Source: Erinaceus europaeus
Taxonomy: Eukaryota; Chordata; Mammalia; Eulipotyphla; Erinaceidae
Direction of reading: 5' to 3'
DNA length: 64,000 nt
Assembly: GCF_950295315.1 (NCBI RefSeq)
Contig: NC_080168.1
Span: 64,751,838 to 64,815,837, forward strand
Shown here: positions 11,354 to 22,655 of the stretch, piece by piece
Numbering within the stretch: the stretch's first letter is position 1
How the letters are laid out: each line of letters begins with the position of its first letter
Translations under genes and position numbers: made by a program
The notes under the pieces: generated by a model
Databases searched by the model: none
The model's input: the letters and a program-made list of their open reading frames with translations, nothing else
Told to the model about the DNA's origin: nothing

Positions 11354-11699
11354 ATTTATTTATTTATTTATTTACCTCCAGGATTATTGCTGGGGCTCAG
11401 TGCCTCCACTGCTCCTGGAGGCTATTTTTTCCCTTTTGCTGCCCTTGTTGTTTATCATTTTTATTGTTATTATTATTGTTGTCATTGCTGTCAGTATTGT
11501 TGAATAGCATAGAGAGAAATCCAGAGAGGAGGGGAAGACAGAGAGGGGGAGAGAAAGAGAGACACCTATATACCTGCTTCACCACTTGTGAAGCAACTCT
11601 CCTGTAGGTGGGGAGCCGGGGGCTCGAACTGGGATCCCTAAGCCAATCCTTGCACTTTGCACCATGTGTGCTTAACCCATTGCATTACTGCCCGATCCC
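11354..11699 (-). mobile_element. SINE F1, long form, antisense, with perfect TSD
   Basis: The reversed tail (TTTA)n leads into the long 3' section 'cctccaggattattgctggggctcagtgcc', the reversed CAA part, the GA-rich body, 'cgaactgggatccctaagcc' and the head 'gcattactgcccgatccc'. The 13-bp duplication tgtactgatattt is present at 11,341-11,353 and 11,700-11,712. It landed directly beside the F2 element on its left. Confidence 0.96.
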
Positions 11700-11714
11700 T
11701 GTACTGATATTTGT

Positions 11715-14690
11715 GCCACTAGTTTATTTATGCTCACAGGTTTATCATACTACCTGACTTGTTAATTATTGAATTTGTTTACTCTGTTAATGGATGTTGA
11801 AGTTATTTTTGCATTTTATGCAGTAACCTTTCTTCTTCATTTTTTTTTATGGGGATTTCTGTTGGGTATACCATAAAAAATGCAATGAATTTGTCATTTA
11901 AGACTTCTGACTTATACTGGGAGGGCCCAGAAAATACACTTGTCAACACTGCAGTGAGAAATGTCTCTGTGAGGGGAGCCTGGGGAGCCCAGCATCCTGA
12001 GGAGAGACCTCTGTCATGGCTGTTCTCAGTTGCCTAGACTTCCACTGGGAGCCATCCTCACTGGATTAGCAAGTCTCCATGCAGCTGGGGGTGAGGGAGG
12101 GACTGTCAGGCCAGGCCAGGGGTCCTGATTTGAGTGAAGCCATCAAAGTGGTAGGTAGAATGGTCTGACTGAAGCAGGCCAAATACGCCTGGCTGCCTCA
12201 TCTGGTGCTGTGAGAAATGAAGTAGGTAGGAAGCCTGCTAAGTTCTTTCCTGAGATGTGTACAGGTGAGCAAAAGTCCAGTCTGAGTTGTGACACAGAAT
12301 GATGACCTTTCTGTCTATTCCAAGCCACAAACCCTGAGGCCCCAGAAAGACAGGGACATTGGTTTGGCTTGAGGGAGGACTCTGGTCAGTATTCATATTG
12401 TCACTTTCTCCCCACTTTCCTCAAAAGGTCCTAGTTCCTTGGACAGAAATAACTGTGCTTTGCAGGGAAGGGAAAAGCCAGCCCTCCCAGAGACAGACCC
12501 TCTCGCCTGGCTCTATCTGACTCAAATTCCAGGGCCCCCCAGTTGGTCCCAGGGTTTCCAGGCAGTATAGCTATGTTTGGAGTAGTACACTGTGTGGCTA
12601 GTCCCCAGTTCTTGGATGTACTCCTGGCACATGTGCTTTGTGGCCTGCAGAACCCCACTGGGTCCCTGGCCATCGGAGGGTCTCCTGATGAGAAAGGCCA
12701 CAGGGAAGCAAGCAGCTGAGAGCTGACTTTCCCTGGATGGTAGTGTGTCCCTCTGGGAGGGTCTGTGGAAATGGGCACTGCTTTGAACGGATAATGGTCC
12801 CTGCCACACAGCCCCACTCGGCTTACCTGTGTGGCCGATGCACTTGCAGGGTTAGGAGAGAGGTAGAGGGTCACCAGAAGCTATGGCAGCTGCTGGCTCA
12901 GATGTCCTCTAGCCAAGGGGCTCATCCCCTGGTCCCAGAACATACCTGGTGATCTGACAAGTTCCTTTTCTCCCTATCCGGCAGTGAGACAGGAGGTCAG
13001 TGTGATAAAGGTTCAGGAGCCTGTCAGGTGAGTGCAGACAGGCCATGTGTGCCTGGGCTACTGGTGACACTGGGGTCTTGCTCAGATAGCTGGGGGCCAA
13101 GAACCAGAGTCTAATGGAGCAGTGGAAGGAGAGGAGGAGGGAGGGGAGAAGGGAGGGGAAAAGGGAAGGCCCAGAGCTGTGACTATCAGTGCTCTCTGCA
13201 GGGCTGGTTTTCATTTCATCCCGAGGAAGCTAAGGAGTAATCATGAAGACTATAGGGTTTCTCCTTCTATAAAAAAGTTCTTGGGGGAAAAAAGCATGAT
13301 TGTTTGGTTACTCTCAGCATTTAAAGCTGGTTAATTACCACACATTCTTTCCATTGTGATTGCGCAGCAGTGCTGAGGTCTGGACTCATAGAAGTCATTT
13401 CAGATCCTTCACTTTTTTTTTTTTTCATATCAACTCTCCCCAGACTTATTTCTGTGATGCTGAATTGCAGAGCAAGGTCTTACTGGGTGTCAGGCTTAGA
13501 AAATGTTTCGTGTGCATGTGCCTTTTTTTTTCTTTTCTTTGCAGAGCAAATCTTTGTTTCTCTTGCAATTCAGCTCCTTTAATGTGGCCTGAATAATTAA
13601 AGGAAAAATAAATTTTGTGCCTCAAAGTCTGCCAGGATTCAAGTGACTATAGTTGGAGGAGGTGTGGGAGCTTGTGGTGTAAAGCCCTGTGGCCTTTGTC
13701 AGCTGTTGTGGAGAAGGGCAGCTCTGCAGGGGGACCTCACCTAGCCGCTGCCTCTGTGGAGAAGCTGGGGTGGGGCTGGGACTGCTGTGCAGGAGCTGCA
13801 GCGTCCCTGTGTGTAGTCAGCTCCCCTCGTCCCTCCCCAGAATAGCACAGTGGACAGTTGGCTCAAGTGTGCCATGACAACGGCCTTTCCTGTGTGAAAC
13901 CAAAACTGACATTTCCTGATGACTCCCAGGCCGAGCGAGGGAGTCTCTGTGAGGATGGAGAGAGACTGCGGCTGTCACTTAAGAAGTTCTTTTTCCCCCG
14001 TCTCTCAGGCTGTCAGGAGGCCTCAGTCCTCAGCACCAGGGGACCAAGGTGGGACCATGGTGTCTCCCTGCTGCCCGCCAGCATGCATCTTTGCCCTAGC
14101 AGAGCAGAGCCATGGCTGGCCATCTCCTCCCCCACATGCTCTTGTGTGCCCACTTCTGCACTCACGTCTAGCCTGGCTGTGCATATCTGAGTGTGAGGCT
14201 GGAGAGGGCAGTCGGGCCAGACAGTCAGGGGCTCTGGGGATGAGCCTTCAGTGACAGGCAGCAGTGGGAGAGTGACAGCATGTCCCTGGGAGTCAGCCCT
14301 GGCCAGGGAGGTGGGGGGGAAGGGATTGTCTCTGCTCTGGGACAGTCCTGGGAAGTATCAAGGCCCTGTGTGATCACTCACTTATTGGGGGATGAAGGGG
14401 CTGGTGTGACAGCAGAGACGGGGACAGAGCAGGAGGATGGTTTGCATGTGATGGGGTTGACACCTCCCCATAGAGTTTCAGAAAGCCTGGAGTGGAGGTG
14501 ACAACCCCAGACACTTCTCAGCTAGGGCTGTCCTCTCCCACTTGCCCCACCCCCCACCCCAACCCCCTGCACATACACTTCCCTCTTGTTGATGCCCTCT
14601 TTGCCACTCACCTCCTCCAACCTGCCTTTATGTGTGAGCTAGGGTCTTGTGCATGCATGACTTCCCCAGGTTGGGCTGATTTTCACCCAG
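11715..14690. other. Repeat-poor non-coding block, partly GC-rich
   Basis: About 3 kb with almost no recognisable interspersed repeats. Reading frames of up to 147 codons occur in 12,400-14,500, but none shows a known domain, codon periodicity or matching splice sites, and several overlap on both strands as GC-rich DNA tends to do. 13,190-13,620 is AT-balanced, has long simple pyrimidine runs and could be a conserved non-coding element. I see no supported gene. Confidence 0.5.
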
Positions 14691-14694
14691 AGAC

Positions 14695-14872
14695 AGGATG
14701 AGAGAGAGAGAGAGGGAAAGGGGCGGGGAAAGAGAGAGACAGAGACAGAGAGAGGAGAGAGGGAGAGAAACCTCACAGTGTCAGTGCTTCCTCTGGTTCC
14801 ATGCACCTCTTGTGTGATGCTGGGCTGGAACCTGGGCCTTGTGCACAGCAAGGTGAGCTCTCTAGATCCACC
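14695..14872 (-). mobile_element. SINE, F2/F4-like, antisense, old
   Basis: A GA-rich tract (agagagagagaggg...) leads into 'tcttgtgtgatgctgggctggaacctgggccttgtgcacagcaaggtgagctct', the reversed B-box region of a tRNA-type SINE. The family assignment is weak. Confidence 0.55.
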
Positions 14873-14984
14873 CTTTGATTCTGGCAGGAACTTGAACTCT
14901 ACCTGAGGAAGTCCTTCCTGACCCCCCAACTCCCTCCCCATTTAGGAAATGGCTGTGAGCAGGACTGTTTCCTTGTGTGTACTT

Positions 14985-15190
14985 TTATTTTTTTTAATTC
15001 CCCTTTTTATTTAACAGGACAGAGAGAAATTGAGATAGGGATAGAGATAGAGAGACACCTGCTATACTTTTTTTTTTTTTTTTATATTATAGTTCATGAA
15101 GCTTTCCCCCCTAAAGGTGGGGACCAAGGGCTTTAACCTGGGTCCTTGCTCATGGTAACATGAGCGCTCTCAACTAGGTGTTCCCCTCAC
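14985..15190 (-). mobile_element. SINE F2, antisense, with internal T-run
   Basis: Reversed F2 ('ttatttaacaggacagagagaaattgag', 'gaagctttcccccctaaaggtgggg', 'aacctgggtccttgctcatgg') carries an extra T-run and AT-rich insert at 15,068-15,093 inside the body. Confidence 0.88.
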
Positions 15191-15194
15191 CTGT

Positions 15195-15545
15195 GTGCTA
15201 TTCTGCCCCCCCACACACACACCTGCAAGAGCAAAGGACCTGGTGCAAGTAATAGGGAGCATAGGTTGTGAAAATGGAAGTGTCAGAGAGCATCAGCACC
15301 CAGGCCCTGGTGCAGTGAGGCCTCTCCTCCCTCTGTGTGGCCCTGTGTGACATGGGGAGAAGGGACACCCTTGGCCCAGGAAGGCAGCTCAGTGGTGGCG
15401 TTTATGTCTGCGGGGAGTGTTGTCAGAGAGCCAGGCTTGCTGCAGGCCTGTGATGAGGAAGTGTGCACCCCACATGGCTCCCCAAGTACCTTGAAAGATC
15501 ACGTTGACTGATATAAGACATTTACATGATTAAAACCACCGATAA
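15195..15545. other. Unique non-coding stretch
   Basis: Contains a C/CA-rich tract at 15,205-15,225. No gene or nameable repeat. Confidence 0.5.
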
Positions 15546-15549
15546 CATT

Positions 15550-15870
15550 TATTTATTTAAACAAATTTTATTACTAATTCAATATTGATTTACAAAATTA
15601 TAAGATAACGGGTATAATTCCACACTGTTCCCACCACCAGAGTTCTGTGTCCCCATTCCCTCCATTGGAGACTGCAGTGGTTCTTCCAGGGTCACAGATA
15701 TGTCTAGTTTTCCATTCTTCCTTTGTTTCTTCTGGAAATGATATGTGTTCTTCAAGGTTAGGGTTGCCTTTGACAAGCCGAGCTCTGCCCACCTACCCAA
15801 CGGGAAGTCAGCACCTAACAGAGAGCCAGAGCAGAGGGGGAAAGCCCCCATATTTATGGCACCACATCAG
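15550..15870 (-). mobile_element. L1 3' end fragment, antisense
   Basis: 'aaattttattactaattcaatattgatttacaaaattataagataac' followed by 'attccacactgttcccaccaccagagttctgtgtccccattccctccattgg' matches the copy at 58,635 and the end of the lineage copies ('acaactccacacaattcccaccaccc'). It is a reversed L1 3' terminus. Confidence 0.8.
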
Positions 15871-15969
15871 GAAACTGCAAGTGTTTTGTAGTGTGTGGGA
15901 GCTCTTGCATGCTGCTGTTGGGTTTATTGTACACTTTCACAAAGGTTTTGCGTGTACTTCATAATACAG

Positions 15970-16005
15970 GCTCCCCCCCCCCCCCCCATACACACACACT
16001 GTTTG
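15970..16005. repeat. Poly-C run followed by CA repeat
   Basis: About 17 consecutive C then 'atacacacacac'. It has the same composition as the tracts at 661, 22,288 and 22,856. Confidence 0.9.
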
Positions 16006-16199
16006 AAGGAATGGGTGAGTCACTTTTTGTAACTGGAGGGCTCAGCAGTAACCTTCCACATTCTGTCAGTCTGTTAATAGTAACTGTCTGGTCCTTCCAT
16101 GGGTGCAGGAAAATGCCTTCATAACCTTCGCATTTTGCCCCAGGCAGTGCTACATGCTGGCTTCTAGGGATGCTGGTTTCCCTTCCTCAGCCTTTTATT

Positions 16200-16375
16200 C
16201 ATTAATAATAAATTTTCTAGAATTATTTTATATGAGATTATGGAGAGTTTTACATAAGAGAGAGCCACACAAGAGAGAGTAGCCAGAGCACTGCTCTGGT
16301 TCAGGAGGTGCCAGATATCAACTGTGAGCCTCAGACTTGCAAGTCCTGCACTCTACCAGCTGAGCTTTTACCTGG
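16200..16375 (-). mobile_element. SINE F3, antisense
   Basis: 'gagagccacacaagagagagtagccagagcactgctctggttcagg ... gagcctcagacttgcaagtcctgcactctaccagctgagctt' is reversed F3 in the expected order. Confidence 0.7.
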
Positions 16376-16389
16376 CAGCTGGGCTTCTG

Positions 16390-18960
16390 TACTTACTTCC
16401 TATGCCTAGCCCAGCTATGGGGGCTGCAGTGCAACTACATGCCTCCATTCATCTGTCTTCCACTCTCATTTTCTCTTTATCTCCCCCACCTCTTTTTCTC
16501 TCTCTCCTGAGCTTCACCTTCTTTGATCCTCCTCCCAGGTACCCTTTTTGCATGGTTTTCTTGCATCACTTGACCATTATTTGCATCATCTGAGTATTGC
16601 ACCTCTGTTGCTGGTGCCACTGTCACTTCACCAGGGAGGGAGAACCTGTCTTGGTCTTCAGTGACAGTTCCGGGAGCGCTTGGTCTTCAGGGACAGTTCC
16701 AGCTGGCTGTCAGCACTGTAGTCTGAAACACGCACAGCACTGAGCGAGGCTCATCTTGCTCACCCACCTTCAGGCTCAGTCTCAGAAGCTTGAGCTCATT
16801 GGTTTGCTGTCTCATTGGTGACAGAAATGTCTTCTTGCACACAACTTCTGATGCTCTGTTCAGAGTAAGGAGACTGGGCGGCTCGGAATTCCGGGTCTCC
16901 TCGCTCCATCCCTGTCCATCCGGGTGGTGGGTCTCTCCTGGGAGTGCTCAGATGCTGTGCAGATCAGCAACCAGGCCCTTTCATTCCCTGCCCATGTGGT
17001 TTCTGTGGGTGGTGTGTTGTTTTAAAAAACGTTTCAAAGTAGTGCATTTTTTTTTTTCCTGGCAACCATGGACCTCCTGTGTAAGTATTTTTCATTACTA
17101 ATAATTTTGAGAAGAACCAACTCCAGGCCATGGGACTGCTGGCAAAAAGTCACAGGGGGTGGGGTGGGGGGAGTGCTGTACCCAGAGTCATCACGTGTGA
17201 CTCCAGTCTGCTTTGCTCCAGCGTGTCCATTTAAGCTTCCCAGAGGGAGAGTGATGCTCTCTTTTCCCCTTGCTCCCATCACCAGCTTGCTTTGGGAAAC
17301 ATTTCTCTCAGTGCCTTGTAAATGAAGAGTCTTTGGAAGAAAGTGGGACATTTTGATTTCATTTCTTCTAGGCCTGTGTTCTGACTTTACTTTTTTTTTT
17401 GGGGGGGGTGAGGAGGGGGGAAGCAATGCACCCTCTCTCATGCTCTCTATAGACATTTCCATTTCTGATTTGGAGTTGAATTCCAGCACTTTCACTGTGC
17501 TTTGATTTCCATCCTCTTCATTCAGGCTCGGTGGCGAGAGAGCTTGCCTGTAATTGAATTTCAGAGTGGTTAAGTTTCTGTCATTTTTCCGTCTCCCAGT
17601 CCAACAGCAAGTTTCTTCTTAGGTACACTGCAACCTTTTAATAATGAACTTGGACTTCAGGAGAAATTGAATTAAATTCTCAAGTTATTTTAGAAGTCGT
17701 AACATCATGCTATTTACATTCCTGGCCACAGTGAAGATTTTCATGAAAGTGAAGTTGTGTAGGCCAGCTTTATGGAGTCTGGGGAGGAAGGCATCTTTAG
17801 GCTCTGGCTAGCCCAGAATTCCAGTGATAGATAGTCTGCATAAATCTAGCTGACGGGAGAGTTTGGCTTCCCACTAGGAGTGGACCAGAGAGAGCTGTGG
17901 AGACAGCCTCTTGGGTATTTCAGACTGAATAGGGGAGGAAGTGAATCCTAGCTTGGTGGCACTGTGTGAGGCTCTGCACTTTGGTGTGAGGGTGAAGGGT
18001 GAGGGCGAAAGCCCTGTGCTCTGGGGGCCACCTGCAGGCCCTGCCTTCTGCTTCAGGATGGCTTCTGTTCAGTCTCAGTGACAGGGCAGTGCCCCTTCTT
18101 GTTAGTGACAGGTTCCCAGGTGGAGTGTCCTGCTCATCTTGCTTGTAGCCCGTGTCCTAGGCTCAAGGTGTGTCTGCCACCCAGGACTATTGTGGTAGGA
18201 GTCCATGGTGGCTATGGTGCCCCTGCTGGTGGAGCTAGGCTGCTCTGGGGCATGAAAGTCTGTGGTCTGCTGTCTCCTGATGCCCTACTTGAGCTGTGGT
18301 CATGGACTTCATGTGAATACAAAGATGACCACTTCCAGGGGATTTAAAACCAGTGGTACTCTGCAGGAACTCCTGGCTCCTGTGCATCTGCATCCTTGCA
18401 GCTCCACTGACCTTCTCATTGCCATGACCCCCCACCCTGGTGCTCACTCTCCCTGTTTGTCTGTTTTGCCCTCTGCTACATGTGCCCCTCCCCTCCTCCA
18501 TACACACCCTTTCCTTGCTGGCTTTCTGTGTTCAGAGACAAGTCATGCTTGCTTTCCGTAGTTGTGATCATTCTCTTTGGAATGTTGTTAGTGATCATTC
18601 TTCTTTACCTCTTTCTTTAATACTTATAATTAGGGTGACTTTATTAAGACCCTTAACAGGAGCAGGGCAGTCTTGGATTTACAAAACGCTGCTGGAGAGC
18701 TAGCTCAGGTGCTAGGACTTGGGCCTTGCCTATGTACACAGCAGGCTCCAGCTGGTGCTGCGGGGTTGGGGGGCTGGCACCAGGGGACACTTCTGTGCCA
18801 CCCCCTTGCCCCCCACACCCTGAACGGTGTGCACTGAAGGCAGCCAGGCATGAAATGAGGACCTGGAGTTTCAGCCATGACATGTTGAGCTTCCTGTGTC
18901 AGAAAGGAGGGGCCCCAGCTGTGGCGGGGGAGAGGGCTGATAGAGAAAGCTTTCTTTTTT
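16390..18960. other. Repeat-poor non-coding block
   Basis: Roughly 2.5 kb without convincing interspersed repeats. 17,400-17,412 is a G-rich run, and 17,500-17,760 is repeat-free and AT-balanced, a candidate conserved element. Reading frames in 18,000-18,900 are GC-driven and carry no domain. No supported gene. Confidence 0.5.
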
Positions 18961-18984
18961 TTTTTTTTAAGAAGGTTGTCTTTG

Positions 18985-19180
18985 TTAAAAATATTCTATT
19001 TTATTTATTTATTTTGGATAATATAGAGAGAAATTAAGAGGGGTGGGGGATAGAAGAATAGAGAGGGAAAGAGAGACACCTGCAGACCTGCTTCACTGCT
19101 TCCGTTCTGCAGGTGGGAGCAAGGCTTGTGCCCAGGTTCTTGTGCACTCAAGTGTGCATGTGCCACTACCTGACCCCAAA
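18985..19180 (-). mobile_element. SINE F2, antisense
   Basis: Reversed tail 'tattttatttatttattttgg', GA body, 'cagacctgcttcactgctt', a shortened central block and the head 'tgccactacctgacccc'. A few bases around the 'ccctgcagg' block are missing. Confidence 0.88.
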
Positions 19181-19224
19181 AAAGTAGAGTTGGGCTAGAC
19201 TACTAGGATCAACATCATCAGAAA

Positions 19225-19415
19225 TCACCAAGGGGCCACAAGGTAGCTCACCCATTCGGGCATGACTGCCAATTTGTACAAAGCCTTGATTCAGACCCTG
19301 GCACCACATGGGAACATCACAGCACCAGAAGAGGCCCTACAGCTGCTGTGGTGTGTATGTGTTTCTTTCTTCCTTTCTCTACCTATCTCTCCCTGTATGA
19401 AATAAAAGCATTACA
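19225..19415 (+). mobile_element. SINE F5, sense
   Basis: 'ggggccacaaggtagctcacccattcgggc ... ttcagaccctggcaccacatggg ... gctgctgtggtgtgtatg' ends in CT-rich sequence and 'gaaataaaag'. A typical F5 with a degenerate B box. Confidence 0.75.
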
Positions 19416-19424
19416 AAGGGGGGG

Positions 19425-19637
19425 GGGCAGGTGGTGGCATACCTGGTTGAGTGCACATGTCACAATGTACAAGGACCCAGGTTCAAGCCCCCAGTCCCTA
19501 CCTGCAGGGGGAAAGCTTCACAAGTGATGAAGCAGTGCTGCAGGTGTCTCTCTGTCTCTCTCCCTCTCTATCTAACCCTCCCCTTTTAATTTCTGGCTGT
19601 CTCTATCCAATAAGTAAAGATAAGAAATAAAAAAAAA
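19425..19637 (+). mobile_element. SINE F2, sense
   Basis: Intact order: 'ggcaggtggtggcatacctgg', B box ggttcaagccc, 'cctgcagggggaaagcttcac', CT body, 'ctatccaataagtaaagataagaaataaaa'. Confidence 0.95.
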
Positions 19638-19639
19638 GA

Positions 19640-21815
19640 CCCGGGAGTAGTGAAACTGCACATGCCCAAGGCCTTGGGACAGAAAAAGAGAAAAAAGGAG
19701 TAGGGCACCAAAGAAAAAAACCCTGGTTGGAGGGTGAGGGTGAATGTTCAGCTTCATGGGGTGGGGGTCACGGGGTAGGGGGGAGGGGATGGGACACAGT
19801 CTTTTGGTGGTGGGAATGGTGTTTATGTACACTCCTATCAATTTGCAATCATATAAATCACTATTTAATCAATATAAGAGGGGAAATTGATTGAATATCT
19901 CAAACTTTTTAAAGCACAGACTGAGTCTTTTAAATACATAGGCTGAGTCTTTGATATGTTGACTCTCTTAAAAGCTTAGTCCAGGGAGAACAAAAGCAAC
20001 TGGTGGCATAGCTATATGCAAACAATGTCAAAGGACATGAAATATGGTGATGGTGTGTATGATACAGCAAATCCTAACAAAGGGATTCTTCAAAATTAAC
20101 CCAATTGCCAAACAATGTGATTATTGCAATAACTATCTATTGTCTTCTTAAACCCTAAGACAACAGGAATCTCCTGCTTAGTCTATAGAGCCTATGTTTC
20201 TCCCAATCCTGGAACCTCTGGGGTGGGGCTCACTTCCCTGCATGCTTCTCTCAAGTCAGGCCAAATGATATTGCATCCACTGATTCCAACCTAATCAATG
20301 CAACAAGTACCATCTCAGCATGCTTCACTTCAGACTGTGTCCAGAGATGTTAGGCATGGATTGCCAACTCTTCACCCTCATTACTCGGATGAGACTTTTC
20401 ATTTTATGGTAGTCTCTAATTCCATTCCAGGAGGTTCACTTCCTAACAAAGTCTCAAAACCTAGATATAGTTCAGGTCCCGTAAGATAGAGCATATGTTC
20501 ACATGTATCTATAAATTAGGGCAAAATATATACCTGAAAGCAAAAATACACAATAGTCTTTAGTGAGTCAGTATAAAGTTCATATAATGAAATAGTGTCC
20601 ACTTAGACTTACATACCCTCCTCACCTACTTCCTATTACAGTTCTCTCACTCACTCCAAAGCTAACCTTATCAAAGCAAGGACTGCAAAAGCTGAATAAG
20701 GGCAAGAGACTGGCATACTTTAACAATAACTCTTTCATCACTGTCAGGCCATTCCACCAGCTGGGGCCCTAATCGAGGAGTCCTGAGTCTCCCAAACAGA
20801 CTTGATGGGCCTAGACATCAAATAAATCCCTCTCTCCATTGTTACCGGTCATCTCTATCAGGAACAACAAAATAGACCCCTTTGTGGGCCCCCATAGGAC
20901 CTTGCCCTCAACCTGGATCAACAATGGTAGAGAATGTTCCATGCTTCGAAGGGAGGATGGACAATATACTCTATGATACACCTGAGGAAGATGGGTGGAT
21001 ACTGGGGCAGCTTGGAATGTTCCTACTCATGACCACAGAATGTAATCTCAGATCTAGAGGGATGTAGAGGTCACACAGGCTCCTAAGCTCATTATGGGCC
21101 CCAGATCACATCAAATTGATGGGGTTTACAGTAATATTTATACCCCTTTCCTATATTAGGGAGTTACTCTCTTCCTGATTCAGCTTTCTTATCCTTTTCC
21201 CAGCCATGACATCATCTCCCCAGACAATAATTAGGATTCACCTGCATATCAGATTTCAGGCTCAGGCAAAACAACAACAACAACAAAAATCACACTAGTA
21301 TAGCTACAGGCCCTTTGAAATATAAAATATGCCTACCAGCTATCTACAAAATGGAGCCCCCCACCCCCCAATGCCTCACCTGCACAATTCCAACCTTTAG
21401 GTCCATAATTGTCCAACAGTTTGTTTGGCTTTGTATATTAACTCTTTTTTCAGCCACCAGGTTCCAGATGCTAGCAGGATGCAACCAGACTTTCCTGGAC
21501 AGACAACCCCACCAAAGTGCCTTGGAGCTCTGCTTTCCCAGAGCCCTTCCCCACTAGGGAAAGAGAGAGACAGGATGGGAGTATGGATCAACCAATCAAT
21601 GCCCATGTTCATCATGGAAGCAGTTACCTTCAATCATCTGCATCCCTAAATGATCTTGGGTCCATACTCCCAGAGGGTTAAAGAGTAGGAAAGCTATCAG
21701 GGAGGGGTTGGTATAAGGAGGTTTGGTGGTGGGAATTGTGTGAAGCTGTAACCCTCTTATCCTATGGTTTTGTCAATGTTTCCTTTTTATAATTAAAAAA
21801 AAGAGAAAAAAAAAG
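19640..21815 (+). mobile_element. L1 3' UTR copy, sense, 2.2 kb
   Basis: This is the 3' UTR of the L1 lineage at 4,588, in opposite orientation. 'agtcttttggtggtgggaatggtgtttatgtacactcct' here is the reverse complement of 5,763-5,802, and 'ggtggtgggaattgtgtg ... ctcttatcctatggttttgtcaatgtttcc' at the end reverses 4,618-4,670. It closes with an A-rich tail (21,794-21,815). ORF2 is absent, so the copy is truncated in the UTR. A block at about 20,520-21,370 is not in the 4,588 element but is shared with the copy at 50,862. The frames of up to 80 codons here are non-coding UTR. Confidence 0.93.
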
Positions 21816-21849
21816 AAGGATCATCAACATACACAGATCAAATCAAGTA

Positions 21850-22060
21850 AGCCATGCATCGATAGTGACATAAAGGACTAAATACATGGTAGAGTGCACA
21901 CCCTACCACCTGTGAGGACTCACTGTGGAAGCACCACACACATAGGGCCTTCATGAGTGGTGGAGCAGGCTCTGCTTTCTCTCCTTCTCTCTCTGTCTCC
22001 TTCTCCTCTTCTTCTTTTTCTCCTCCCCCCACCCCAATCTCTTATCTAAAAAAGAAATCT
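21850..22060 (+). mobile_element. SINE F5, sense, diverged
   Basis: 'ggtagagtgcacaccctaccacctgtgaggactcactgtggaagcaccacac ... ttcatgagtggtggagcagg' is followed by a CT-rich body and an A-rich end. It keeps the F5 order. Confidence 0.65.
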
Positions 22061-22287
22061 GCTGGGAATGGTGGAATTGCAAAAAGCTCTGTGCAAAAGC
22101 CCTGGCAGCAAAGAAAGAGACGAATGAGAGGGCTTCTCTGTAGTTTAACAGTGAGTGAGTCTAAAGAGCCAGGGATGAAGGCCAGAAGGCAGCTAGTGCA
22201 GGCTCAGTGGTTGCTTTGCCATGCATGGAGCTTTGGCCCCCACAGGAGCACCACGATACCTTGGGAACTCCAGTGTTATGTCATCTC

Positions 22288-22310
22288 CCCCCCCCCCCCA
22301 CATACCTGTT
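22288..22310. repeat. Poly-C tract
   Basis: About 14 consecutive C followed by ACATAC. Confidence 0.9.
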
Positions 22311-22379
22311 TACTGAATGAACAGGCCATCCCGGGAGCAGTGTGCAAGACCCTGGTGCTCCTGTAAAAGGAAAAGAAAC

Positions 22380-22655
22380 GGGAGCCGGGTAGTGGCACAC
22401 CTGGTTGAGCACACATGGCTCCATATGCAGGGACCAGGGTTCAAGCCCCTACTCCCCACCTGGAGGGTGGAAGCTTCATGATCAGGTGTCTCTATGTTTG
22501 TCTCCCTCTCAGTCTCCCCCTCCCTTTAATTTCTCTCTGTTCTGTCAAATAAAGGGAAAAAATGGCCGCCAGAAACAGCAGATTCATGGTGCAGGCACCA
22601 TCCCCCAGTGATAATCTTGGTGGCAATAAAAAATAAAATAAACAAATAAAAGAAA
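22380..22655 (+). mobile_element. SINE, mosaic type, sense
   Basis: The head 'gggagccgggtagtggcacacctggttgagc' is F2-like and the B box is ggttcaagccc. The 3' half is the long F1 section 'aaaaatggccgccagaaacagc' and 'ggtgcaggcaccatcccc'. It shows that the two main families share exchangeable modules. It ends in an AATAAA-rich tail. Confidence 0.92.

Noticed and set aside
12431..12874. 147-codon minus-strand frame in GC-rich DNA
   Set aside because: No domain, no splice sites, and a competing overlapping frame on the same strand. Low stop density from base composition.
13858..14254. Overlapping frames of 110-111 codons
   Set aside because: Two frames overlap in the same DNA with no homology. 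Chance.
15550..15870. Unknown conserved element repeated at 58,635
   Set aside because: Position beside poly-T-like starts and match to L1 3' termini identify both as reversed L1 ends.
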